Of a DNA stretch of 33,945 nucleotides, positions 25,496 to 33,872 are shown in pieces. Source of the DNA: Phyllobacterium phragmitis (GTDB lineage: Bacteria > Pseudomonadota > Alphaproteobacteria > Rhizobiales > Rhizobiaceae); contig NZ_PVBR01000033.1 in NCBI RefSeq assembly GCF_002980495.1, forward strand, positions 1 through 33,945. Direction: 5' to 3'. How positions within the stretch are numbered: position 1 is the first letter of the stretch; the number at the start of each line of letters is the position of its first letter. Position numbers and translations under genes: made by a program. The notes below the pieces were generated by a model. That model had not been told where the DNA came from, did no database searches, and saw only the letters and a program-made list of their open reading frames with translations.

Positions 25496-25651
25496 CCCCC
25501 CTCTGCCCTGCCGGGCATCTCCCCCACAAGGGTGGAGATTAGGCTAGGATTTCCGCTTTCGCCAATCGCCAACGTGGCAAGTGATGTGCCGCCCTCAATG
25601 ACAGCTAATCTCCCTCCTTGTGGGGGAGATGCCCGGCAGGGCAGAGGGGGG
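25496..25651. repeat. 156-bp element with 47-bp near-perfect terminal inverted repeats
   Basis: The left arm 25496-25542 begins CCCCCCTCTGCCCTGCCGGG, and the right arm 25605-25651 is its reverse complement at 45 of 47 positions. A 62-base centre separates them. The element fills most of the 227-base gap between the convergent genes recJ and parE and could act as a bidirectional terminator. The CCCTGCCGGGCATCTCCCCC core is a dispersed repeat I associate with Rhizobiales genomes; that is recollection. It contains no gene. The form is that of a non-autonomous, MITE-like or REP-derived element. No clear target-site duplication is seen. Confidence 0.85.
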
Positions 25652-25694
25652 AATAGCGGGACGGTTCCGTATCGGAAAAGCCTTTCCACTTGCT

Positions 25695-27803
25695 CTAAAT
25701 ATCCAGTTCCTCGACGAATGCCGCGCGGTCCTGGATGAAGCGGAAGCGGGCGTCCGGCTTGGTGCCCATGAGATCGTCGACGGCGTTTTTTGTCTCGGAT
25801 GCCGTTTCCTCGGTGAGTGCGACGCGGAGCAGCATGCGTTTGCGCGGATCCATCGTCGTTTCCTTCAACTGCTCGGCGCGCATTTCGCCGAGGCCCTTGA
25901 AACGCCCGATCTCGATCTTCCCCTTGCCGGTGAACATGGTGTTCAGCAATTCGTCCTTATGCGCATCGTCGCGGGCATAGGCTATCTTGCCGCCTTGGCT
26001 GAGGCGGTAGAGCGGCGGTACGGCCAGATAGAGATGACCGTCGCGGATCAGGTCCGGCATCTCCTGGTAGAAGAAGGTGATCAGCAGCGAGGCGATATGC
26101 GCGCCGTCGACATCGGCGTCGGTCATGACGATGATGCGGTCGTAGCGCAGATCTTCCACGCGATATTTGGACCGCGTGCCGCAGCCGAGCGCCTGGATGA
26201 GATCGGCGAGCTGCTGGTTGGCGGTAAGCTTGTCGCGTCCCGCACTTGCCACGTTGAGGATCTTGCCGCGCAACGGCAAAATAGCCTGGTTTGCGCGGTT
26301 GCGCGCCTGTTTGGCGGAGCCACCGGCCGAATCACCCTCGACGATGAAGAGTTCCGCACCGGCGGCAGCATTCTGCGTGCAATCGGCGAGCTTGCCGGGC
26401 AGGCGCAGCTTGCGCACCGCGCTCTTGCGGGTGACTTCCTTTTCCTGGCGCCGGCGCACGCGCTCCTCGGCACGCTCGACCACCCAGTCGAGCAGCTTGG
26501 AGGCTTCCTGCGGCGAGGCGGCGAGCCAATGATCGAACGGGTCGCGAATGGCGTTCTCGACGATGCGCTGGGCTTCCGTCGTCGCCAGCCTGTCCTTGGT
26601 CTGGCCGACGAATTCCGGCTCGCGGATGAAGACAGACATCATGGCGGCGGCCGAGATCATCACGTCGTCGGTGGTGATGATCGAGGCGCGCTTGTTGTTG
26701 GTCAGCTCCGCATAGGCCTTCAAGCCACGAGTCACCGCGATGCGCAAGCCCGCCTCGTGCGTGCCGCCTTCCGCCGTCGGAATGGTATTGCAGTAGGAAT
26801 TGACGAAGCCGTCGCCGCCATGCCAGGTGATGGCCCATTCGACAGCGCCGTGGCCGCCCTGCTTTTCGGTCTTGCCGGCGAATATTTCGCGCGTGACCTG
26901 ATATTCCTTGCCGAGCGACGCGGCAAGATAATCCTTCAGGCCGCCGGGGAAATGGAAAATCGCCTTTTCCGGCGTGTCCTTCCTGGGGTCGAGCAGCGTG
27001 GGATCGCAGCTCCAGCGGATTTCAACGCCGCCGAACAGATAGGCTTTGGAGCGCGCCATGCGGCAGAGCCGAACCGGATCGAATTTGGCGTGTCTGCCGA
27101 AAATATCCGGATCAGGATGAAAGCGCACGCGCGTGCCGCGGCGGTTATGAACCTCACCCAACTCTTCCAGGCCGCCTTGCGGAATGCCGCGCGAGAAGCG
27201 CTGGCGGTAAAGCTTGCGGTTGCGCGCCACCTCCACTTCCAGAAGATCGGAAAGCGCGTTGACGACGGAAACACCGACACCGTGCAGGCCGCCCGATGTC
27301 TCATAGGCCTTGCCGTCGAATTTACCGCCGGCATGAAGCTTGGTCATGATGACTTCAAGCGTCGATTTGCCCGGCACCTGGGGATGGTTCTCGACGGGAA
27401 TGCCGCGTCCATTGTCGGTGACGGTCAGGAAGCCCTCGGCATCGAGATGGACCTCGATGAAATTGGCATGGCCGGCCACCGCCTCGTCCATGCAATTGTC
27501 GATGACTTCCGCGAACAGATGATGCAGCGCCTTTTCGTCGGTGCCGCCGATATACATGCCCGGGCGCAGGCGCACCGGCTCGAGGCCTTCGAGAACACGG
27601 ATGGCGGAGGCGTTGTATTCGTTATTGTCGATGCGCAGCGCCGCGCGCTGCGGAGCAGGCGGCGTGGCGACCGGCAGAACGGGCGAAGGCGCCTTGCCCG
27701 TGGTCAGCGGAACGGCGACATCAGGCGCCGCAGTCTCCTGCACCGCCTGGCGTTCCCGCGCGTTGTTCACAACCCTTGTGAAGAGATCGTTACTGTCATC
27801 CAT
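25695..27803 (-). CDS. parE: DNA topoisomerase IV subunit B
   Basis: ParE is the ATPase subunit of topoisomerase IV, which unlinks daughter chromosomes. The 702 residues fit ParE rather than GyrB, which is about 100 residues longer. The GHKL ATPase shows VIDNCMDEAVAGH, VTDNGRGIPV and SGGLHGVGVSVVNALS. The TOPRIM domain shows EGDSAGGSAKQARNR and DADVDGAHI. The QKDRLAT-type region and the C-terminal RMLLRV follow. The N-terminal 50 residues are variable and proline/alanine-rich. The gene converges with recJ and diverges from the EamA transporter gene. Confidence 0.93.
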   Translation of the reverse strand: MDDSNDLFTRVVNNARERQAVQETAAPDVAVPLTTGKAPSPVLPVATPPAPQRAALRIDNNEYNASAIRVLEGLEPVRLRPGMYIGGTDEKALHHLFAEVIDNCMDEAVAGHANFIEVHLDAEGFLTVTDNGRGIPVENHPQVPGKSTLEVIMTKLHAGGKFDGKAYETSGGLHGVGVSVVNALSDLLEVEVARNRKLYRQRFSRGIPQGGLEELGEVHNRRGTRVRFHPDPDIFGRHAKFDPVRLCRMARSKAYLFGGVEIRWSCDPTLLDPRKDTPEKAIFHFPGGLKDYLAASLGKEYQVTREIFAGKTEKQGGHGAVEWAITWHGGDGFVNSYCNTIPTAEGGTHEAGLRIAVTRGLKAYAELTNNKRASIITTDDVMISAAAMMSVFIREPEFVGQTKDRLATTEAQRIVENAIRDPFDHWLAASPQEASKLLDWVVERAEERVRRRQEKEVTRKSAVRKLRLPGKLADCTQNAAAGAELFIVEGDSAGGSAKQARNRANQAILPLRGKILNVASAGRDKLTANQQLADLIQALGCGTRSKYRVEDLRYDRIIVMTDADVDGAHIASLLITFFYQEMPDLIRDGHLYLAVPPLYRLSQGGKIAYARDDAHKDELLNTMFTGKGKIEIGRFKGLGEMRAEQLKETTMDPRKRMLLRVALTEETASETKNAVDDLMGTKPDARFRFIQDRAAFVEELDI

Positions 27804-28102
27804 ATGGTCGGATCGGTCCCGTTTTCAGTCGTTCACTCGAATCACCCGGATATTGCCATGCTTCATCACCAAAGGCGACAAAGGTTCGCTTTCCGTTCCC
27901 GTCATGCATCATGATATCCGGGGATTGTTTTTCAATTCTTAACCACGGTTTGCGGCAAGAAGACGAGAAAAGTCAAATGGCTGGTCGTCGCAGGACGATA
28001 AACGACCATGGTGCGGCGTGCCGCCATGGCTTAAGGGGACGTATTGGGCGTATTGATCGTTCGACAGTTCTTTGCCCTATCAGCTGATTTGCAGGTTCAA
28101 CG
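27804..28102. other. Divergent intergenic region between parE and the transporter
   Basis: This 299-base gap must hold promoters for both genes, but I see no convincing -35/-10 pair. It contains a palindrome at 28006-28029, CCATGGTGCGGC next to GCCGCCATGG, suggestive of a hairpin or operator. No gene is supported. Confidence 0.4.
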
Positions 28103-29026
28103 ATGCCGGAAAAGATGCAGCCTCATGTAAAGGGCATGGTCGTCATGATGGGGGCGATGCTCATCCTGCCGATGATGGATGCGGTCGGGAAATGGCTTGC
28201 CGTGGCGGACAATCTGCCGCCGGCCACGGTCAGCTTCGCCCGCTTCCTCATTCAGACGCTGCTGACGCTGACCATCCTTTGGGCTGCGGGCGGCCTCAAA
28301 GTGCTCAAAAGCCGCAATCTCGGCGGAAACCTGATCCGTGGCGTGCTGATGGGCGTCGCCAGCCTCTGCTTCTTCACCGCGATCAAATATATGCCGCTTG
28401 CCGATGCGATGGCGATCTTCTTCGTCGAGCCGCTGATGCTGACGCTCCTGTCGGCGCTCATCCTGAAAGAGAAAGTCGGCTGGCGCCGCCTTACCGCTGT
28501 CTCGGTCGGTTTCATCGGCACGCTGATCGTCATCCAGCCGAGCTGGGAACTCTTCGGCTGGATTTCGCTGCTGCCACTCGGCACTGCCGTGCTTTTTGCG
28601 GTCTATCTCATCATGAACCGGAAATATGCGGTCGATGACAGCGCAATGGTCATGCAGCTCTATGCCGGCGTCGGCGGCGCGGCGACAACGGCGCTGGTGA
28701 TGGTGGCCGGGGAATATCTGGATATAGCGGACATGCGGCTCGGTCTGCCCGTGACCTCCTCCCCATGGGCGCTGCTTTTCGCCATCGGCGCGCTTGCGAC
28801 GGTCGGCCATCTCCTGGTGGTGCAGGCCTTCCGTCTCGCGCCGGCCTCGGTGTTGGCGCCGTTCCAATATTTCGAGATCGTCATGGCGGTGCTGATCGGC
28901 CTGCTCGTCTTCAACGATTTCCCCACGCCGTCCAAATGGCTCGGCATTCTCATCATCGTCGGATCCGGCATCTATGTATTCATGCGCGAGCGCGGTAGGA
29001 CAGCCGAGGCGGAAGCGCTTGTCTGA
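28103..29026 (+). CDS. EamA-family (DMT superfamily) membrane transporter
   Basis: This inner-membrane permease of the drug/metabolite transporter superfamily probably exports or imports a small metabolite; the substrate is unknown. The 307 residues contain about ten hydrophobic segments arranged as two EamA repeats. The first repeat includes FARFLIQTLL and GVLMGVASLCFFTAIKYMPLADAM, and the second includes VGHLLVVQAFRLAPASVLAPFQYFEIV, both typical of the family. The C terminus is charged. The ATG at 28103 has only a weak ribosome site. The gene lies 78 bases before pccA on the same strand, but this proximity does not define its substrate. Confidence 0.85.
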   Translation: MPEKMQPHVKGMVVMMGAMLILPMMDAVGKWLAVADNLPPATVSFARFLIQTLLTLTILWAAGGLKVLKSRNLGGNLIRGVLMGVASLCFFTAIKYMPLADAMAIFFVEPLMLTLLSALILKEKVGWRRLTAVSVGFIGTLIVIQPSWELFGWISLLPLGTAVLFAVYLIMNRKYAVDDSAMVMQLYAGVGGAATTALVMVAGEYLDIADMRLGLPVTSSPWALLFAIGALATVGHLLVVQAFRLAPASVLAPFQYFEIVMAVLIGLLVFNDFPTPSKWLGILIIVGSGIYVFMRERGRTAEAEALV

Positions 29027-29104
29027 AGCTCTTCGTTGAAGATCTTCCGGCACAGCATGTTTTTGCTGTATGACGATGCGGCATTTGGAGGAGGAAATAG
29101 CCGG

Positions 29105-31114
29105 ATGTTCAAGAAGATACTGATCGCAAACCGCGGCGAAATCGCCTGCCGCGTCATCAAGACCGCGCGCAGGATGGGGATTGCGACAGTAGCCGTCTTT
29201 TCCGATGCCGACAGTGACGCATTGCATGTCGAAATGGCTGACGAGGCCGTGCATATCGGCCCTTCCGCCGCGGCCGAAAGCTATCTCGTCGCTGAAAAGA
29301 TCATCACTGCCTGTAAGGAAACCGGCGCTGAAGCCGTGCATCCGGGCTACGGCTTCCTTTCCGAGCGTGCCTCCTTTTGCGAAGCGCTGGAACGCGAGGG
29401 CATCGTCTTCATCGGGCCGAAGCCCGGAGCCATCGTGGCGATGGGTGACAAGATCGAATCGAAGAAGTTTGCCGAGGCGGCGAAGGTGAATACGGTTCCG
29501 GGGTCCCTCGATGTCATCCAGGACACGGTTCATGCAGAACGCATCGCCAGTGAGATCGGCTATCCCGTGATGATCAAAGCCTCGGCCGGTGGCGGTGGCA
29601 AGGGCATGCGCATTGCCTGGAATGCGGCTGAGGTCCGCGACGGGTTCGAACGAGCCCGTTCCGAGGCGCGCAATTCATTTGGCGATGATCGGGTGTTCAT
29701 AGAAAAGTTCATCGTCGAGCCGCGCCATATCGAAATCCAGGTCCTGGCCGACGCGCATGGCAATTGCCTTTATCTCGGTGAGCGCGAATGTTCGATCCAG
29801 CGGCGCAACCAGAAGATCGTCGAGGAAGCGCCGTCACCTTTCCTGGATGAGGCGACCAGGCGCGCCATGGGCGAACAGGCCGTCGCGCTGGCAAAGGCGG
29901 TCGATTATCAAAGCGCCGGCACGGTCGAGTTCATCGTCGACAAGGACCGCAATTTCTATTTCCTCGAAATGAACACGCGACTGCAGGTCGAGCATCCGGT
30001 GACCGAGATGATCACCGGCATCGATCTCGTGGAAGAGATGATCCGCATCGCCTGCGGCGAGAAGCTGGCGCTCGGCCAAGCCGATATCGAGCTCAAGGGC
30101 TGGGCGATCGAAAGCCGCCTCTACGCCGAAGATCCCTATCGCAATTTCCTGCCCTCGACGGGAAGACTGACGCGCTATCGCCCGCCTGCCGTGGGGCCTG
30201 TGGACAAGGCAATCATCCGCAACGATACGGGCGTGGTGGAGGGGGCGGAAATCTCGATGTTCTACGATCCCATGGTGGCCAAGCTCTGCACCTGGGCGCC
30301 GACGCGGGAAGAGGCGATCGATGCGATGGCCGATGCGCTCGACACCTTCGTCGTGGATGGTATCGCGCACAACATCCCGTTCCTCTCGGCGCTGATGCAG
30401 CATCCGCGCTGGCGCGAGGGACGGCTTTCGACAGGTTTCATCGCGGAAGAATTCCCCGATGGTTTTCAGCCTGTTATTCCTGATGAATCCGATCTGGACA
30501 TTCTGGCGGCGATAACGCTTGCGGCTGAACTGGTGCGCAAGCAGCGCCTCGATCATTTCGCGGACCGCCTGCGCCCGCATTCCGGCAAGATCAGCCCTCT
30601 ATGGGAAGTCAGGATCGGCCAACGCTATTTCGAGATCGTGCTTGAAGAGGCAAACGCCAAACCGCCGGCAACATTTGTCATGAATATCGGCGGGAAGAGC
30701 ATGACACTGCGCAGCGACGGGAAGCCGGGCGAAATGATCTGGAGCGGTCAGATCGGCGAGCGGCATATCAATGCCCAGATCAGGCCGGTGCTCAATGGCG
30801 TGCGCATCGATTGGAAAGGCATGTCGGTCGTATCGCGCGCCATGTCGCCGCGTGTCGCCGAACTCGACCGGCTGATGCCGATGAAAGCGCCGCCGGACAC
30901 ATCGAAACTGCTTCTTTGCCCGATGCCGGGACTGGTGGTCTCGATCAATGTCGAGGCGGGGCAGGAGGTGAAGGTCGGGGAGACGCTGGCTGTCGTAGAA
31001 GCGATGAAGATGGAAAACGTGCTGCGTGCCGAGCGCGACCTGATCATATCGGCGATCAACGCCGGGAAAGGCGACAGCCTCGCCGTCGATGCGGTGATCA
31101 TGGAGTTCGAATGA
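29105..31114 (+). CDS. pccA: Propionyl/acyl-CoA carboxylase alpha (biotin) subunit
   Basis: The subunit carboxylates its own biotin with ATP and bicarbonate for transfer to an acyl-CoA, most likely propionyl-CoA on the way to methylmalonyl-CoA. The 669 residues contain biotin carboxylase (FKKILIANRGEIACRVI, ATP-grasp loop KASAGGGGKGMR, EMNTRLQVEHPVTE), a central BT-type linker, and a C-terminal biotinyl domain with Lys635 in EAMKMEN. A methylcrotonyl-CoA carboxylase alpha subunit is an alternative, but overall size and sequence favour PccA. The ATG at 29105 follows GGAGGAGGAAATAG and is preferred to the upstream TTG at 29036. The beta subunit is not in the window. Its stop codon abuts the lipB stop. 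Confidence 0.9.
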   Translation: MFKKILIANRGEIACRVIKTARRMGIATVAVFSDADSDALHVEMADEAVHIGPSAAAESYLVAEKIITACKETGAEAVHPGYGFLSERASFCEALEREGIVFIGPKPGAIVAMGDKIESKKFAEAAKVNTVPGSLDVIQDTVHAERIASEIGYPVMIKASAGGGGKGMRIAWNAAEVRDGFERARSEARNSFGDDRVFIEKFIVEPRHIEIQVLADAHGNCLYLGERECSIQRRNQKIVEEAPSPFLDEATRRAMGEQAVALAKAVDYQSAGTVEFIVDKDRNFYFLEMNTRLQVEHPVTEMITGIDLVEEMIRIACGEKLALGQADIELKGWAIESRLYAEDPYRNFLPSTGRLTRYRPPAVGPVDKAIIRNDTGVVEGAEISMFYDPMVAKLCTWAPTREEAIDAMADALDTFVVDGIAHNIPFLSALMQHPRWREGRLSTGFIAEEFPDGFQPVIPDESDLDILAAITLAAELVRKQRLDHFADRLRPHSGKISPLWEVRIGQRYFEIVLEEANAKPPATFVMNIGGKSMTLRSDGKPGEMIWSGQIGERHINAQIRPVLNGVRIDWKGMSVVSRAMSPRVAELDRLMPMKAPPDTSKLLLCPMPGLVVSINVEAGQEVKVGETLAVVEAMKMENVLRAERDLIISAINAGKGDSLAVDAVIMEFE

Positions 31115-31897
31115 TCAGCGATTTGGCCTGATAGGGCCGAAGACGCCTTCAAACGCCCTGGCAAGTGCGAGATCGAGATCCTGCATCGTCAGCGGCAATC
31201 CGAGGTCGACAAGGCTGGTGACGCCGTGCTCGCTCACGCCGCAGGGCACGATGCCGCCGAAAGCGCCAAGCTCCGGTTCGACATTGATGGCGATGCCGTG
31301 AAAGCTCACCCAGCGGCGCAGCCTGATCCCGATGGCGGCGATCTTGTCTTCCGCGAGAGCGCCATCCGCAAGGCGCAGCTTTTCCGGCCGCGTCACCCAG
31401 ACACCGACACGATCCTCGCGCCGCTCGCCCCTGACGTTGAACGCGGCAAGTGTGCGGATGATCCATTCCTCGAGCGAGGTGACGAAGGCACGCACATCCT
31501 CGCGGCGGCGCTTGAGATCGAGCATGACATAGGCCACGCGCTGGCCTGGGCCGTGATAGGTATATTCGCCACCGCGCCCGGTCCGGAAGACCGGAAACCG
31601 GTCGGGCGTGAGCAGGTCGCTCGCTTTGGCGCTTGTGCCGGCCGTATAGAGCGGCGGGTGTTCGACGAGCCAGACGAGCTCCGGCGCGGCGCCGTCACGA
31701 ATCGCGGCAACCCGTGTCTCCATGAAAGCGAGTGCTGCGGGATAATCGGTCAGCCCATCTGCGATGAGCCATTCCACCGGCGGCGAGCCGTCTTCGGGAA
31801 GAAAGGTGGCGGGGAGGGCCGAACGCTCTCTGCGTTCACCTATCGCGGGGCTCTGCAGATCGTTTTGGGATGAAGCGGTGGAGTCGACTATGGTCAT
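31115..31897 (-). CDS. lipB: Octanoyltransferase (lipoate biosynthesis)
   Basis: LipB transfers octanoyl groups from acyl carrier protein to lipoyl domains of pyruvate dehydrogenase and related complexes. The 260 residues show [35 protein letters not shown] with the catalytic His environment, [22 protein letters not shown] with the family lysine, and [14 protein letters not shown] with the catalytic Cys. The ATG at 31897 is preferred to a TTG at 31927 that has no ribosome site. The first 62 bases overlap the aberrant 3' end of the cas3 remnant on the same strand. The stop codon abuts that of pccA on the other strand. Confidence 0.93.
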   Translation of the reverse strand: MTIVDSTASSQNDLQSPAIGERRERSALPATFLPEDGSPPVEWLIADGLTDYPAALAFMETRVAAIRDGAAPELVWLVEHPPLYTAGTSAKASDLLTPDRFPVFRTGRGGEYTYHGPGQRVAYVMLDLKRRREDVRAFVTSLEEWIIRTLAAFNVRGERREDRVGVWVTRPEKLRLADGALAEDKIAAIGIRLRRWVSFHGIAINVEPELGAFGGIVPCGVSEHGVTSLVDLGLPLTMQDLDLALARAFEGVFGPIRPNR

Positions 31898-31949
31898 GAT
31901 TGTCCCATATGGACCCTTTGCCGCCAAACTTCCAGATGGAGCAAGTCAA

Positions 31950-31973
31950 GGAAAAGTGGGAACCGGTTTTTCC
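31950..31973. repeat. REP-like palindromic element upstream of lipB
   Basis: GGAAAAGTGGGAACC and GGTTTTTCC form a partial palindrome around AACCGGTT. This motif is one I recall as frequent in intergenic regions of Ochrobactrum and Brucella genomes. It lies between the lipB start and the terminal CRISPR repeat, marking the chromosomal side of the junction. Confidence 0.45.
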
Positions 31974-32004
31974 GTAGGCGTTCGGTGATAAGGGAGCATA
32001 GACG

Positions 32005-32092
32005 GTTTCGATCCACGCCCCTGCTAGAGGGGCGACCTGGATCGATCCAGTATCCACGATCGCTACGCAGTTTCGATCCACGCCCCCGCGCG
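32005..32092 (-). CRISPR. Relic CRISPR array: partial repeat, one spacer, one terminal repeat
   Basis: Read on the minus strand, a repeat end (32092-32070, about 23 bases ending GTGGATCGAAAC) is followed by a 33-base spacer (32069-32037) and a complete 32-base repeat (32036-32005). That last repeat has GCTAGAGGGG in place of the canonical stem centre, as terminal repeats often do. Repeat length, the GAAAC end and the 33-base spacer fit type I-C, and the orientation matches cas3. The missing 5' part of the first repeat is replaced by cas3 coding sequence. No leader remains, so new spacers could not be acquired here. The spacer contains the palindrome CTGGATCGATCCAG. Confidence 0.82.
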
Positions 32093-33837
32093 CAATCTGG
32101 TCAAGCCCGGCTTCCGCGCGCCAGACACGCGGGAAATCGACATCGACGCCCGCCTCGACCAGCGATGTCGCGATCAGGCGGCAGGGGCGCTTGTTCTTCA
32201 GCCTGTGGCGTACATCGGCCAGGATTTCGCGCCGATGCGTCGCATATTGGCGGGTCGTCAGGTGGGTCACTCCGTCAAGTTCGGCGGCTTTTGCGGCTTT
32301 GTAGAGGGCAAGCGCGTGCTTGCGGCTGTTGACGATCATGAGTCCTTGCCCATTGTCGCGGAGCGCTGTCACCAGATCGTCGTCGCTCATCTCGCCGGCG
32401 GATGCGATTTCGACGCGCTTCAGGGCGCGGGCCAGCGCCGGTGGATTGGGGGCCAGTTCCTGCTTCGGTCCAAGGACGAGTCCGCCCTCGAATTCCGGCG
32501 CGGCCAAGGCCGGCTGGGTGGCGGTGCACAAGACGATCGACGTGCCGTAATTGCGGGCGAGTTCGTCCAGCGCTGCCACGCAGGGACGAAGCAATGGCAA
32601 GGGGATGGTCTGCGCTTCGTCCAGAATGATGACGGTGCGCGCCAGATTGTGCAGCTTGCGGCAACGCGAGGGCCGATTGGCAAACAGGCTTTCGAAGAGT
32701 TGCACATTGGTGGTGACGATAATTGGCGCCGCCCAGTCCTCCATGGCGAGACGGAGCTTGTCCGCGCCTTCACGTTGTTTGAACGTTTCCTCCTCGATCG
32801 CCGAATGATGCTCCAGTATGAATTCGTCGCCCAGCACGTCCCGGAAAACGGCCACGGTCTGGTCAATCACCGATGTGAACGGGATGGCATAGATGATCCG
32901 GTCCAGCCCATGCTTCTTCGCATGGTCGAGCGCGAAGCCGAGGGAAGCCAGCGTCTTGCCGCCACCGGTCGGAACGGTGAGCGTGAAGAGGCCGGTCGCA
33001 TCGCTCGCCTTGGCGCGCACATGGTCAAGAATTTCGCCGCGCAGACGATTGACGGCTGTGCTGCTGGATCGTTTGCTGGCCATGTGCGCATCGAAACGGG
33101 CAATGAGCGGATCGATGACCGCACCGAGTGCTGGCCAGTCGCGGTCCTTCTTCTCTCTCTTGATCCCCTCGTAGAAAGCTTCCGTATCCCGGAAATCGGC
33201 ATCCACCAGGCATGAAAAGATCATGCGCCCAAGAAAACCGAGCTGAAACGCCGCTTTGTCCTTATCCCTGATCCAGTCGAAATCCGGCATAAGGCCGGTT
33301 GCATCCGGGGCGATTTCATTGCGCCATGCCGGATCGAGGGGCGGCAGTTGCTTGTTTCGCCGTTCCGCCAGCGATCCTTCGCCGATCCTGTCCGGCAAGC
33401 CCGCGTGATGCCCGGCGATCGCATAGGCGATCAGTTCCGCCATTGTGCGATCTGCAATCGTGCTCCCAAGGGCAAATGTTTCGATGGCGCCGGCGGTCGA
33501 GTGATCGACCTTTTCGGGCGCCCCAGTCAGCCTTGCCTGAAAGGCGGCTGTATATTTTCCAAGGTCATGCAAAAGCCCCGCAAGCCGCGCGGCCTTTTTC
33601 GCTCCGAACACGCCAGCGAACCGCGCCGCCAGTTCGGCAACATCATTCAGATGTCGATGCAACAGTTGCCAATCGGAGCACGATTCGTCCTCCGTCGAGT
33701 GCGCGAAGAACATGCCCGCTTCCCCCAATACCCCAATTCATCTTTGCTGGGGAACTGGGAAAGGTCAAGAGTGACAGGTGCCAGGGCAGGGCAATCGCTT
33801 GAAGAACAGCACTTCCAGCGGCGGAATTGTTATGATT

Positions 33838-33872
33838 CATAGGGAACCTCGATTTTATGGAGGTTTCCTATG
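33838..33872 (+). promoter_or_regulatory. Hairpin that includes the transposase start codon
   Basis: CATAGGGAACCTC and GAGGTTTCCTATG pair at 12 of 13 positions around a 9-base loop. The ATG of the transposase is the last three bases of the 3' arm. In mRNA this would bury the start codon, a known way insertion sequences limit transposase translation. The effect here is inferred. Confidence 0.5.

Larger units (their letters stand above)
31836..33728 (-). pseudogene. cas3: cas3 helicase-nuclease, 3'-truncated and fused to CRISPR repeats
   Basis: Cas3 unwinds and degrades DNA bound by the type I Cascade complex. The HD nuclease domain is intact: the HD pair at residues 54-55 in GLLHDLGKY, DHS near residue 76, and AGHHAGLP. 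Helicase motifs are present: Walker A GGGKT with Lys258, DEAQ, CTATQPAL and SLVEAGVDVDF. At about residue 545, in LDQIAR, the frame passes into a CRISPR repeat exactly where motif VI (normally QAAGRCNRE) should follow. The last about 85 residues are translation of repeats, spacer and intergenic DNA, ending inside lipB. Motif VI and the C-terminal domain are lost, so helicase activity is very unlikely. The start may be 33728 or the ATG at 33713. No cas5, cas8c, cas7, cas4, cas1 or cas2 is present. Confidence 0.85.

Noticed and set aside
25620-27914. Long plus-strand open frame opposite parE
   Set aside because: All conserved topoisomerase motifs are on the minus strand. The plus-strand translation resembles no family.
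32005-33728. Working CRISPR-Cas system
   Set aside because: Only a truncated cas3 and one complete repeat remain. No Cascade, adaptation genes or leader are visible.
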